From assembly GCA_013398295.1 (NCBI GenBank), contig VZSF01007792.1, positions 124,001-188,000 of the forward strand: 64,000 bases of DNA, written 5' to 3'. Source of the DNA: Chionis minor (Eukaryota; Chordata; Aves; Charadriiformes; Chionididae). The position numbers and the translations under genes are program-made. The notes beneath the pieces were generated by a model. That model had not been told where the DNA came from, did no database searches, and worked only from the letters and a program-made list of their open reading frames with translations. This document shows positions 10,892 to 23,179 of the stretch, piece by piece; within the stretch, counting starts at the first letter, position 1, and the number at the start of each line of letters is the position of its first letter.

Positions 10892-12159
10892 AGTTCAAGG
10901 TGAAATGATAAAGTAATGGCTTAAAGAACCTTACTCAGATTTCTAGAATAGATCTCAGATGGCCAAAGTTGCCCAGTAACTGTGGTTTTTTTAACCTTTT
11001 CAAATGTTGTTTAGAAATTGTCTTGTTTAGAAATGCCTTCTCTTTGTCATCGTTGATCAACCTAACAGCAATACTGCTTATTAAAAGACAGATTTAATTC
11101 CCATCACATTCTTTGCATTTCTGTACATTTCCAGAATTTTTCTTACTCTGGCCATAATGGTCTGAGAGGACTAACACTTGACACTATAGCAATAGCTACA
11201 AAGCAGTCTGCACGCAGAAATCTCAGGGAGAACCTCTTGGGAATGGATGCCTCTCCAGTGGCCTTTTCTCTGCTATATAGTTTCCTACAACAAAGGCAAG
11301 CCTGAGCCCCAGTTTTTGTCATTTAAGTGGTCCCTTCACACAAGAAATCTTCCAGACAAATGCTTATCACATCCTCCTGGGAGCAAGGAGCCTCTGTTCC
11401 GAAAATAAGGAGAAGAACCTGGATATTCATGGACAGTATGACCCTTCTGATCAAACACTGCCTTTCTAACCTGTGATTATACAACGGAAAAAGAGACACT
11501 GGATGAGCAAAATAGATGTCAAGAAACATTGGCAAAATGCTTCCTAAGCCCAGGCAAAATTAGCGAGAAGTCATATGAAAAAGCAATTTAAATGCCAATC
11601 TCAAAGCTCTTGAGATATTCCTAATTCTGAAGTTCACAGTGAGGAATTTATAAAACTATCAAAGGAATCCCTTTTTTTGGCGGAAATCCATTTCAATTTA
11701 ATTAAACATCCTGAAAAAATATTTTGTAAAAGACAAATATTTTTAAAGTTAATGCAAGGCAACATTGATATGTATAATTTCCATCTGAGAAATATAAAAA
11801 ACATATGACTGTAGTTCATAGTTACAGTCTCACAGCAATTTCCAAATTATAGCTCCTTATTTTAGAAGTGAAAAGACTTTCTTTTCAAACCACTTGTCTC
11901 TTTTCTTATACATTACTATCAGTATTAAAAAAGAAAAAGAGAAGTTTCATGGTCAACTTTTAGTCTCACTTTCATGCATCTAAGCCTGGTATACTGATGA
12001 TATAGAGAAGACATATAAATCAAGTCTCGTTTTGCAATGCAACCACAGTTAAAAAGAATTTGAGAAATATCTGAGTCACCAAAGTCAGTAACATCTTTGA
12101 CTTAAAGCACTTGCAAGGCACATCTGCTGAGAGAGAAGATTGCCTTTTTATATAAACAC
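10892..12159. other. unique sequence, nothing recognised
   Basis: The stretch is A+T-rich. It has no CR1 similarity beyond the end of the 9.4-10.9 kb copy and no open frame longer than about 70 codons. Confidence 0.5.
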
Positions 12160-12440
12160 TTTTTGGAGTGGAACCACAATGCAAATAATCCAAATAAAGC
12201 AGGGAGACAACCTAACATGAACGAACGTCTTGCGGAGCCAGAAGTTTATGACAGCAGGAACGAAACTACAACTATAAACAGGCTTTCAGGCAGCGCCATG
12301 CACAACACTGAGGCTGCGCAGGTGTGGCTCTTTTGTTGCTTAAGAAACTGCAACGCACGGTGTCAGCTCAGCTTCCTACCAACTTTCCTGTATTGATGGA
12401 GTGTCCTGGGCAGCAGTGCCGTGATTCTGCTTAGGAACTC
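12160..12440. promoter_or_regulatory. candidate conserved noncoding element with POU octamer
   Basis: The patch contains a perfect octamer ATGCAAAT (12179-12186), a SOX-type CTTTTGTT (12330-12337), aggtgtgg near 12320 and several CpGs (cgaacgtcttgcggagcc, gcagcgcc, gcacggtg) in an otherwise CpG-poor region. The 77-codon frame at 12163-12396 has no recognisable domain. Paired octamer and SOX sites are common in neural and early developmental enhancers, which is the basis of the guess. Confidence 0.25.
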
Positions 12441-13812
12441 ATGGGAAAGGTACATCTCCGCAGTTGTCGTGCCCCATTAAGTGAACTCCGTTTTACTCCC
12501 AAAGCAATCAGAAGGGAGATGCTAGGCTCCGATGCAGTGATTTAGCAAGGTTTTATCCTCCTCTTTGCTGCTAAGTAGGACTGTATTTCAGCTGCAAACA
12601 CTCAAAGAAACCCCCATTGTGCTTTTGCCTGTTAACTCAATTTTCAAGAGAAAAAGCTTTCAATATTTGTGTTTCCACAATGAGCAAACCCTTATATACC
12701 TGCCTTTGTCTGGTACTAATGATGGTCTTAATTAATTCCAGACAAATATCAACTATGTCTCCCTTGTAAGGATTTTGGCCTCCCTAAATGGCTGTTTTCT
12801 CTTACATTCCATGGTCATGGTCCAAAGTCCATAGAGTTAATTGGACTCGGTCAAGTGTGCTTTGGCTTGGGTCCTGCATGCCCAGTTTATTTGGCATTCA
12901 TTGTTAGTAAAATTAGATCTCTGCTGTGATTCTTGTACCCCATCTTCCCTCCACAAAATCATTCATTAATCTTTCCAATAATTATTTACAGGTATCTTTC
13001 ACCTTTTTGATATGGCATGCTGAATTATCTCACATTTACATTTGCTTACATGGTTCAGTCGACATCCTCTTGGTAACATGTTTAACTGGGGTAACTTGAC
13101 TGTGTATCTGACCCTTGACTTTTCACATGGTTACTATGTAATTTGATCTTTTCAAAATTTTGCTTCGTTAGGATCATCTATTTGCAGTGCAGGTCTACTT
13201 TCCTTTGACCACAACACTCAAATATGTCTTAAATAAAAACAATGAAATTTAGTCCTTAGGGCCACTAATTCCACAGTTTTTCATAAAGTGCAGGAAGTTT
13301 CATTTTCGTCCACTTACTGCTTCTTCACCATTTTGCTGATACTCATATTTGAGATAATGCAGAGTATTTTAAAGTAACATAAATAAATGGGAAAATGACA
13401 CTACATCAGTCAAAGTGCTGCTAACAGGAGTTCAAGAACGGTACAGAACAAATAGGGAAACTATCGTATATGTAAATCATTTGTGAAATCAAGTTAAAAT
13501 TAATGACAAACAAAATTGAGTTCCCTTTGTGGTTGATTTCCATTTAGCTGCACCCAACAATAAAATAGTTATCAAAGAAAGCTACCAATTAGATTTTAAT
13601 TCAAAACATTTCCAGAAAACAGTTCCCAAATCTCAATTGATATCTCTCCAACAACCTCCTAATTGCAGCAAGTTGGTGGTAAAGAAAAAAAAACTGCTTT
13701 AAATGAAAAAGATGTATTCCGTCTGCTGGAGCATGCAGTATCCTTTTCTTAATTATTCCCAGAATTTCCCCTATACATGAGCTTCCGCCAAAGATTATAT
13801 ATAGACAGATAG
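12441..13812. other. unique sequence, nothing recognised
   Basis: This is A+T-rich noncoding sequence. I see no transposon match, no long frame and no notable simple repeat. Confidence 0.5.
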
Positions 13813-13857
13813 ATATGTATGTGTGTGTCTGTGTATGTGCATGTGCACACGCACATG
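13813..13857. repeat. (TG/TATG)n microsatellite, Z-DNA-prone
   Basis: This is an imperfect alternating purine-pyrimidine tract (atgtatgtgtgtgt, a break at 13829, then tgtgtatgtgcatgtgcaca). The second part, 13830-13857, alternates without a break for 28 bases. Confidence 0.85.
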
Positions 13858-14188
13858 GATGTATGATGAGACAAAGAGACAGGAAATGTTACTGTTTTAA
13901 AATCTAAGGAATTTATCTAATATTGTACCACTTTTTCATGAAGTGCACTGTTGGGCAAAGGTAAAAAAGACCACAGAGTTGGGGAATTTCTTTCATTTAG
14001 TTTTACCAAGTGATGTGCCTTCCTGAAAGGATCTTTAGCATAATCAGGAATTCTGAATATAATATAATAAGATTCTCCAGCGCCTGTCTGATCTGAAAGC
14101 CTTACATGCCTTTCACTGTCCAACCACAGAATAAAATACATCATCTTACCCAGGAACCGCAGCAAAAGTTCATTCTTCCTTCACTTAC

Positions 14189-14328
14189 CTGCATGAGGTA
14201 GAGACAGACCATACCACAATTCTGCCTTGATCTAATGTGAGACCATACTCTTCTGAACCCCCTCGGTCTAGTCCTTGCTGTTTTACTCTGTGCACAATTG
14301 AATCCTGTTGACAACCCTTTCCCCGGTC
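14189..14328 (-). other. candidate exon, 140 nt, minus strand
   Basis: On the minus strand the segment follows tttctcatttgttttag (acceptor AG at 14329-14330, strong pyrimidine tract) and ends at CAG|GTAAGTG (donor, intron from 14188), a full-consensus donor. Two of its three frames are open throughout. Frame 1 reads about 46 codons beginning DRGKGCQQDS and ending near IVVWSVSTSC; frame 2 belongs to an 87-codon open frame. I recognise no protein family in either. Spliced to the candidate exon at 9316-9428, both frames soon meet stops (after about 8 and 19 residues), so a noncoding RNA or a terminal exon is as likely as a coding one. Confidence 0.35.
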
Positions 14329-15692
14329 CTAAAACAAATGAGAAAGATGACACTGAGACATCTGAAGCCTGTTCTGTATGGCAAGAACATGATTCACATG
14401 ACAAGAGATGGAAAAACTTACAAATATTTAAGTTTTATGTTTCAACCAGAAACTTCCAAGCAGATGATCACCGTCATCTTTGAGACCTGCAAAATCATCA
14501 CTGCGGTATCTAGGAAGCACTAAAGATATTTGACCATCTTCCATACTGGAAGCCCGGAGCTCTTTTCTTCATTGCAGGGTCAATGAGCAACAGCCAGCTT
14601 CCTACTGCTAGCCTTCCTGTTTGGAAACCGCGTAATCCTCTAAAAAATATTCTGAACGAGATTTTTAAACATTGTCCGGCAGTTGAAAATATGGTTATAC
14701 TACACATTCCAGACTGCATAATATACTTTCATTGAGCTACCAGAGAAGATGGATAAGCAAACTAAAGATGAGGCAAAGGTTGTAAAAGGACAGTGCTGAG
14801 CATCCATTGCAAGGAAGGACTAGATGTAGAAATCGACATACAAGGAAGGTAACAGGCATTTATTAGCTGACGGTGTTACAAAAGCAGATTTTTTTTTCAC
14901 AGTTCATGAATGCTTTCAAATATAATCTCAGTAATATCAGGCAATGCACCTCCTGGCATTCCTCTCACATTAAATTTTTTTAATCTGATAGGAACCCTGG
15001 AGAAACTGGTTCCATTTATGTTCTTGGCAGCTACAGTTTCTGGGAGATAGAGGTCTCACAGAGACTACTGTAATGGTCCTAATGCTAATGAGAATTATCA
15101 CGTGTTGCTGTAACTTATGGCAGAAACTGAACTGACCTTACCACTCAGGATAAATGAGAAGAAATTGGCTTTGCAGATCCCCCTAGCTCTTCTGAGCCTA
15201 GACTGAAGAAACAGGTTTGTATATAGTGTGTGTGTGGTTTTAAAGGTTCCTACAATGATCAGTTCCTACATAACGTATCTGAAAGAGCAATTGAGGGAAG
15301 TCTGAGGTACTATGCATCTGTAGATGAAAGAATGATCTGAAAATTATAGCAGTAAATAAATAAATTTTGGGCATGTTGCTCTTTACTACAATATACCTGC
15401 TTTACTTTCATCATAAATTCAACCACTGTGAAAATGCCTTGATTTTCTCCAAAAAGTGTTCATGGAAACACTAGCATCTTCAGTATACATTATATTAACT
15501 CTCACAATTTTGAAAAACTCAGAATCAGTGTAAATGTTTGTGACTATAAGACACCATCTTTGTTTTCTCATCTTGCTTTGCCAACTTAGTTTTATTTTAC
15601 GTAATTTGGAAATGTCTCTTTAAATGTCAGAAAAAACCCAATAATTATGAGAAAAGATTTTTTTATAGATAGTTTTTTCCATTTGTTTGCAG
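14329..15692. other. unique sequence, nothing recognised
   Basis: On the minus strand this would be intron upstream of the 14.2-kb candidate exon. No repeats or coding segments are recognised. Confidence 0.45.
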
Positions 15693-15939
15693 AAAAAAAA
15701 ATCAACCCACCCAAAAAACCCAAGAAAGAAGAGATTTGGAGTCTCCAGAAGACTAATGGAACAGAATCAAAAGGTATCAGCACCATCCCTGGCACAACAA
15801 CTTTAATCGCTGTATCCATTCAAAGACGTTCTAACACTCTTTTATGTTATGGTCTGTGTCCCTGTCTTCTTGCGTCTTTTACTTGGTCAAATTCGCCCAC
15901 AGAAGAGCGCAGATGACTTCCCTTCGATGTAAAGATAAG
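15693..15939 (+). other. weak candidate exon, plus strand
   Basis: An acceptor with a good pyrimidine tract (tttttccatttgtttgcag, AG at 15691-15692) precedes a frame that stays open to a TGA at 15914. A usable donor AAG|GTGAGC follows at 15939/15940, and a weaker internal donor lies at 15773. The translated start is lysine- and proline-rich (KKINPPKKPKKEE). The A-run after the acceptor inflates the lysines, so this could be chance. No family is recognised. Confidence 0.15.
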
Positions 15940-16790
15940 GTGAGCAAGTAGCAAAGCAGTGAAATTTGAGTTTGCCCTGCAATATCTGCAAAAGCTTTTT
16001 TAACAAGGGATTCTACTTGCCCCCCCATTCTACAGCTAAGGTCAGCAATGAAATTTGGTTCTAGATCAAACCTTCATGAAGTTCTAGGTTATTTCAGTTC
16101 AAGTGTTTTGATCGGAACTGCCTTTGATGGTTCAGTGAATGTGATAAATCAGGAGCCAAAGAAACACTTGAGCTCTGGTCAAGAGAAAAGGTTGTTACTA
16201 CTCAGCAGAAACAAAATTTAATAGCTGTTGTCACAGCTACACATAAACCAAATGAGAGGTGGAGCTGTCTCTAGTAAATATTTTTTGTCTTTCATCAGAG
16301 AAGTGTGGTCTCAATAACAGCTCTGACAAAGACCAGCATCTCTAAGATCGAGATTACAACACATATCAACAGGCCAGAAGGGAAAATATCTCGGCTAAAG
16401 ACCAAACGAAAAATCACTTGTAGCTGTGATTATCAGTCAGCCAGAGAACTGCTCCCTGGAAGGTTGTGGAGGAGCACTGTCCCACTCCCATACTATTACA
16501 TTATATCTACAAGAAAGACACGGAAGTCACACACCAGTACCCACAGACATCCACATATGCTGACTTCATTAAAATCATATTGTGCTTTTTGCTGTCAGTT
16601 TTTTTATCTGTACGAAAGTGTCCTCTCCCGGATGTTCTCTCCCCCCATTTTCCTTTTTAAGATGCTGAGGACTCTCCCTCCTTCTTCCTGTGGGTAACTG
16701 AAAAAAAAAAACCACAAAAAAGGTCATCATTCGATCTCTGCTTTGTCTCTTACTATAATAAAATGGTCTTCCTTTATATCACACTTTTAT

Positions 16791-16816
16791 ATGCTTGACA
16801 GCTATGCTTGACAGTT
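16791..16816. repeat. 13-bp tandem duplication
   Basis: atgcttgacagct is followed directly by atgcttgacagtt, a single-base variant. Confidence 0.7.
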
Positions 16817-17185
16817 AGTAATAAAACTCAAGTCATAATCTGCTTTCAGTTAGAAGAGTCATCTTGAAACCCTTTGGTATTCTTGTCAAAAATAATAATT
16901 GCTCATTGTCAACATTAACCCCCTTGAGCCTGCAGATCCATCATTCCGATTGCTCAACTTAACAAGCACTACTGCCTGCAAAAATCTGCTGAGACAATGG
17001 ATGGGACATTGTTGCTGCTATATCTTACTAGGTATTCTTTCAATAGTAGTTCATGGTAACATTAACTGGGAACAGTTCAAAACAACTTCTTATAAAACTT
17101 TTGTCATAGTAAAAAAATACAGGCTTTAACAATTAAAATCATTCACAAAAATCTGCTTATTAAGAAATGCTACATATACTTTTAA

Positions 17186-17213
17186 TTAAAAAAGAATAAT
17201 TTTTCTTTTTTAA
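17186..17213. repeat. 11-bp A+T-rich inverted repeat
   Basis: The arms ttaaaaaagaa (17186-17196) and ttcttttttaa (17203-17213) flank a six-base loop. The low complexity makes chance likely. Confidence 0.6.
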
Positions 17214-20200
17214 AAAATGTTTTTAACCAGAAAGTCAAATATGAACTTGTTGTACCACATACAGTATTGAGATTATAATCTTACAGTTTTCCATGAAACT
17301 TTTCTTATTCAGTACATTTTAGGTGCTATTCTCTTCACTTGAATATTTTAGGATGTATGAGCTACACAAACAAAGTTGGAGACATGGGAGAAGAGTCTAA
17401 TATGTAAATAGTAAGATCCCTTTAGGAAAAAAAAAGGTCTTACATTACAAACAAATTTACTAAGCAGTTCAAAATCTAGCTAGATCTCCATTTGGATAAG
17501 TAACAAAATGCAATACACTTCAAGGTGGAAGTTCTCACACCATTTTAAAAATCAAATACTATGAATGTTATCTCCATAAAACCATCTGAAAAGATAGTAA
17601 TTCTATGAAAAAAAAAAATGAAAAAAAAAAGTTAAGCTATAAAAGTTGCTCATCAAATTTCAGTCCAAGAACTGGTCATTACTCTGTTTCCTTCATACTG
17701 GGTAAACTGAAGGGAAAAGCTGCTGCTGCTGTCCAGGAACGTTCATTAGGACCCAAGAAGTAGCTGACTGTATGTTTTTCTTAGAATCACTTGAGACTCC
17801 ATAACTTGCCTTGCCACATATTTCAAACACTTCTTTGACTGCATGGTTCCTGGTTTATTAATTAATTAATTCTACATATAGAAACAGCTATATGAGGACT
17901 GTGTAATGCTGGAAGGGGTTACTTAGTGACAAGGTGCAATCATTCGTGTTGAAATCTTGTTAAGCAAAGCCTAGGCAAACAACACATGTGGAAAGTCCAG
18001 GTGCATGTGAGCCTGCTGCAGTTCAGTGAGCTGGATTAAGATTTCTTCTGGCGTCTAAGAGCTCTACAATTCTGTCAGTATTGTCCCAATTCATATTGCT
18101 CCATCAGAGTCCCCATTCCTCCCTACACTCAAGTTCAAGTGGCCATACTCCCATTAATAAAGATTGTATGTATTTCTTGATGTAATGCAGATGCTTTGTC
18201 TTTCTGTACTTTCAACAAATGAGCTACAGGACTCAGTCTTTGACAAAAAGTTCAGTACACATCCTTGTTGAAAGGACTAGGAAAAACAACAGCTCTGGGA
18301 AAAGCTCTCTGAACTTGAACTAACATGCAAAACTGTTATCCACAGAAACACAGCATGTATTAAAAAAGAATGTTATGTCATGCTAACTAATTTTACTACA
18401 GGCTTCCTTGAGTAGCTTTAGGTAACTCTGTGCTCCAGACTACCTCCTAGTATAATGTTCTACCAAGTATCACATCACTCTTCTGTGAAGTGGAGATAAT
18501 ACTGAAATCCTTCAGAGGTGAACAAATAATGTAAGTCAATCTCCCAAAAAACAAATGAGAAAATTTAAATTAATTAATCCTTGATTGTATTCAACTACAT
18601 GAATGTCAAACATATGTATACATGTAATTACTTCCAAAACAGTATTGGTGTTAGCCACTGAGTATCAAGTTACTTCTCTATTAGTCTTCTTGTCTTTGAG
18701 TAAGAAAGACAAAGAAAATTAATTTCTGGTTTAGATCACCAGGAGACGGCCTGTAACTTTTTAACAATATAAATAATTTCCCAACTTTGCCTCATTATGC
18801 TAATGCCTCTAAGGAAATGTGAAATTTAATCCATGTGTCAGAATATTCTGGATCCACACCATTTGCTCCATTTTAACTGTTTCATAAATAGGTTCGTCTA
18901 TATGCTGTTAGCAATGTACATATTTCTGAATTGTTTAGCCTCATCCTTGGATAAATATGACACTTCGTGAAAATGTAAGAGTCTTTATGCAGGAGATCAC
19001 AATGTAACTGGTACCACATAATATTAATATCAATCCTAAATGTGCTTATAATTCTAGAATGTAATTATTCTAAAAATATTCGTGTTTAGCACAAAAGTAT
19101 GAGATTCATAATGAAAATCACAACACTCATTGATGGTTACTGACCCATAGTAATTGTTAAAATACGGGCATTTGATCTGGGCAACATGTGAAATGAATGG
19201 TTCTGTGTGTAATGATGCTAGTAGCATTTACGGTGTTACAAAATATCACATTAGGCTTGTATTTTCCTAGCTGGAGAGATGCCAGAGTAGTGAAAAAACC
19301 AGTAATTTTTGTTGATGACAAACACTGACGCAAATTTGAAGATATCCTTAATGTATCAACAACAGTTAAAGATGTGGTTCAAGATTTTATTCATCCATTG
19401 AACACAACAGCAGAAGCAGGATCCCAGAAGGTGCATTTTAAAACCTCACTTTGATCAAAACAACAACTTTGCATCTTATCCAGGTTCATTGCACCTAGAT
19501 CATGTATTTTAAGCTAGAGGGATATAGAGAGAATTGTATATGATGATCTCATCACCCTGTTGACCTCACTGTCCAATGTATCTCCTAAAAATAGTAGGGA
19601 AACCTTCTTTAATGTCCAAACATGATGCGTAAGTTGCAATTACTGTCAGCTAAATGACAAGGGTCACAGATTCACACAGTAGCCACACGTGTTTTTAGAC
19701 CTTGTGGGCATGAAGCACTGCTGGACCTGACACTATTAAACAACTCAATGCACAATGGTGCCTATACTAAAAAAGTCCCGTCTGTTCAGAGAACACAGTG
19801 GTGTGGACAAAGATCCACCTGAAATAACCACCTATGCTTTTTTTGTGGCTGGTCTGACAGATTCCTGGTCAGTTTGAATAAGGGGAATGGTGGCAATCTA
19901 TGATTGCTCTTCTCATGCATTAGAAAGTTTTAAGCTTCCAAGTAAGATGTATCATTTCAGTGCTTACTACACTGTCCAAAAGACTGTGAGGGCAAATTGC
20001 TATAATTAAATCACTCTTACACAAGCAATACAGAAACACCACACCACCATTCTTCAGCAAACCAGATTTTCCAAAGTACAATGCTGTTTAATTTGTTGGT
20101 AGGGGAAAATAATAATTCTGTGAGTGCTAACAACCACAGCTACTGTTCACAAATATTTCAGTTCTCATGCATCTGCTATTCTGGGCAGGCAGAAGATTTT

Positions 20201-21229
20201 AAGCATTGTAACTCAGCAGTATTGGCTGTGGACTGGGGGTGCACTGTGATAATGCTACTGGTAATCTATCAGCACCTTATTGCTTGCAAAGGAAAGGCTA
20301 CTGTAGCCTTCACCTCACTTTTATACCTGTGTAGTTTTCCTTTTTCTATTAAAAAAAAACCCCAAAACCCAAACAACTTATTGGGATTGCCCTTACACTT
20401 GATGCTCCTGCTGCTGTGATCCTGTTACCTTCTGATGAAAGGCCAGTATTTCCAAGTGACATGTGGAGTTTTGGTTATTTAAAGATCTGGTTGGCACAAA
20501 TAGAGTTTTGCAGGGCGGCTGATGTACGTATTTTTGGCTTCCATGAATGACTTGCTCACAAACAAACTACGATCAGGAGACCTGCTGCCCAGGATGTGAG
20601 TATTGGCTACATTTGATGTCTGTCTATATGGGATTATGTATACTGCTAGGATTCCAGCCTGAAGGGCTGAGCTAAAGCACTGACTTCAGTTATTGGGAAG
20701 CTAGAGACTTTTACATACAGGTGTCTGTAAAGCACTTTGCACTTTTTGGAGATATGGAATAGGTTGTGTTTTCCATGATTACATAACCAAAGGTTCCCTC
20801 TTTGTTTCTGTGAGGTATGTCTAGCCTGTAAAAGCGTATTGAAAAACCAGCATGGTGAGAGGAGTACCTACTTAATTACTCATGGCTGCCAAAAATATCA
20901 TAAATATGAACTTTTTAGCAATATCTGGTGGGATTAGCACACAACTGTGTTTTCACTAATTTTCAGTCTTTTTGAAAATAAAAAATAAATGTCTTTTTGA
21001 TAAGGCTACCTCCATTCCAATGACTCCAAACCACAACAGACACTGATATTGCTAAGGCAACAATCTAAGACTATTTGTGTTAGTACAACTAAAGGCACCA
21101 GTTGGCCCACAACATTATATTCAAGTTATATGTGAAGGGAATTGGTGCAGTTTGACAGCTAACACCCAAGTGCACATTTTTGGTCTCCCTTTATTAGAAA
21201 TCTTACATATTTACTAAAGCAGGCTGTTA

Positions 21230-21440
21230 GATTAAAAAAATCAGGCACGGATTTATGCTGATTGAGAAAGAAAAGGGCGCATCTGATAAATTCCTCTCCT
21301 CCTCCCCATGCCCTGCCTTCTTAGCGCTGATTGGGATGTCAAACTTTCCTATTCACATGTAGCAAAGATATGCAGATGCAGCACATCCATTTAGGAGCAC
21401 AACTCCCCGGGGTATTTTTCTTCAGTCAGTGTTTGACCCT
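21230..21440. promoter_or_regulatory. candidate conserved noncoding element
   Basis: The patch holds tctgataaa (GATA-type) near 21282, gcgctgattggg (CCAAT-type in reverse) near 21325, tgtcaaac and an octamer-like atatgcagat near 21368, with CpGs at gggcgc and tagcgct. Its complexity is higher than that of the flanks. Motif-based only. Confidence 0.2.
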
Positions 21441-23145
21441 CCTATGTGTCTCTTTTTTGATCTGAAAGACAACCAGAAGTGTTGACAGCCTGGACAGACA
21501 TGCACTAGTCGGAGGTCACCACGACTCCGAGGAATGCTGCTCAGTGTGTCCATTCCTGTTACTCTAACTAGTCCTTGAACACTGCTTCCAATGTAGCACT
21601 AGGGGAATCAGTGTAATGTAGTGAGTATGTAATCACACAGTAGCACTCTCTCTAAGGTCAATTTCCAGAGAAAAATGGCTTTCGAGACTTTTGTGTGAAG
21701 CCAGTTACTATTATCGATTTTTTTAGGAAGTGAAATAGTTATCTTGTTAAACTCAGACTCATATTCCAAACATCACAGAAAGGCTATTGCAGCAGCTGAT
21801 TCCATGTAAACTTTTCTCTGTTTCAGAGGTGGGCTACATTCATAGTTTTAATGTAGTGTGTCCTGGTTTCTTACTTTCTGTTTGCTCAGAAGTGGACAGA
21901 CTAGACACTGTCTTCAGAGGGAACTTCAGAATCACAAAATACCCTGGCAAACATCAAGACTTGTGTTCAGTCTAGCCAAAGGCAATGTGTCCCAAAAAGA
22001 AACTCAAAGAAAGCTGTATTCAGCTACAAAAACACGGTCAATCCACTTCACAGAGCATTTAGTGTTGATTTGGTTAGAGCAAATGTGGTATTTGCGTCAA
22101 ATTCTTGTGTCTTTAGAGTAGGTAAGAAAAAGGTCAGCCAGGCATGATTTCCTTAGTTTTTTCTGAGTGGGACTGTCTGCATGTACAGTATTCCTTGTGG
22201 AAATAACAGAAGAAAATGAAATTACATGATGAGATGACATAAAGACTATCCAAACATATAATCTCTCATGTTAAGTCTCTATAATTGCATTAAGAATGAC
22301 TGGCTTCAGTTTCTGCATCAACTTACTGCAGTTCCAAAGAAGTGCCCAGGTTAAAGTATATGTCTGGACCTGGTTAGAGTTTTCTCTTGAATTCTGAACC
22401 AAAAATGCACCGAACACTAAAGTCTCACCATCTCCAATCACCACTGCTTATGAATAGGATCTTTCTTACGTTTTTCCTGTTGTTGTTGTGTGCTAATTGC
22501 CCTGCCCCCTTCCCACTCTCCAAACCCCTGTGAAAGGCTAATTCATCTGGGCCAGAGCAAGGGAACCCTTTGTACTGAACCTGTGCTGAACTTTAATAAA
22601 GTGACTGAGCAAGGTTTTTTGAGATGTGCTGCTGCACTACAATCTCCTTTTGTTTTATTCCTCTATTATTCTCACATTTGCTTTTAAATACTGAAAGACT
22701 TTTGTTGGGGACAGACTTGAACATAAGCCTAAGGCTTATTACATCTCCTTTCTTTTCTGAGTTACTAATAGGTGAGATTGGAGGGGCACTGAATAATACA
22801 AAACCACTCATTACTCCCATAATGAAAGCTTTGCAGCTAGCCTCTGCAGAATGATTTAGAAATGCTTACATTTTTGAATTACAAGTGGCTTAAAATGGGA
22901 GCCCACCAGTCCAAATAAAAGATTTACTTATCACCTACTTACTACTGCATTAATCTTATAGGTATTTGACAAAACATAATCACAAACAGGCCTGCCAACT
23001 TTTTGAGTATAGGGATTTTTGGTTTTTTCCCCCCTCTATTTGCAAAGAGGAAAGCTGGGAGAAAAAAAAGAATCAGTATTGACTATGTTCACCAGTAGGC
23101 TAAGATCATGTCTTACGCAGCTGATACCTGAACTTCCAGTGTGTC

Positions 23146-23179
23146 CATATGTATGCGTGCGTGCACATGTGCATACGTG
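23146..23179. repeat. 34-bp perfect purine-pyrimidine alternation
   Basis: Every step from C23146 to G23179 alternates pyrimidine and purine, in mixed CA, TG, CG and TA steps with three CpGs (for example gcgtgcgtgc). It contains the 12-bp palindrome tgcacatgtgca at 23162-23173. Mixed CG/CA alternation of this length favours Z-DNA. Confidence 0.85.

Larger units (their letters stand above)
15940..21229. other. 5.3 kb unique A+T-rich sequence, no gene
   Basis: No transposon or gene is recognised. Minor items are a 13-bp tandem duplication (16791-16816), an A+T-only inverted repeat (17186-17213), A-runs at 17608-17631 and a short (TTAA)n run near 17857. Open frames reach 130 codons at 16305-16697 but show no domain. 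Confidence 0.45.

Noticed and set aside
16305..16697. 130-codon plus frame
   Set aside because: No domain, low-complexity segments, an overlapping open frame in another phase and no splice or start context in its favour.
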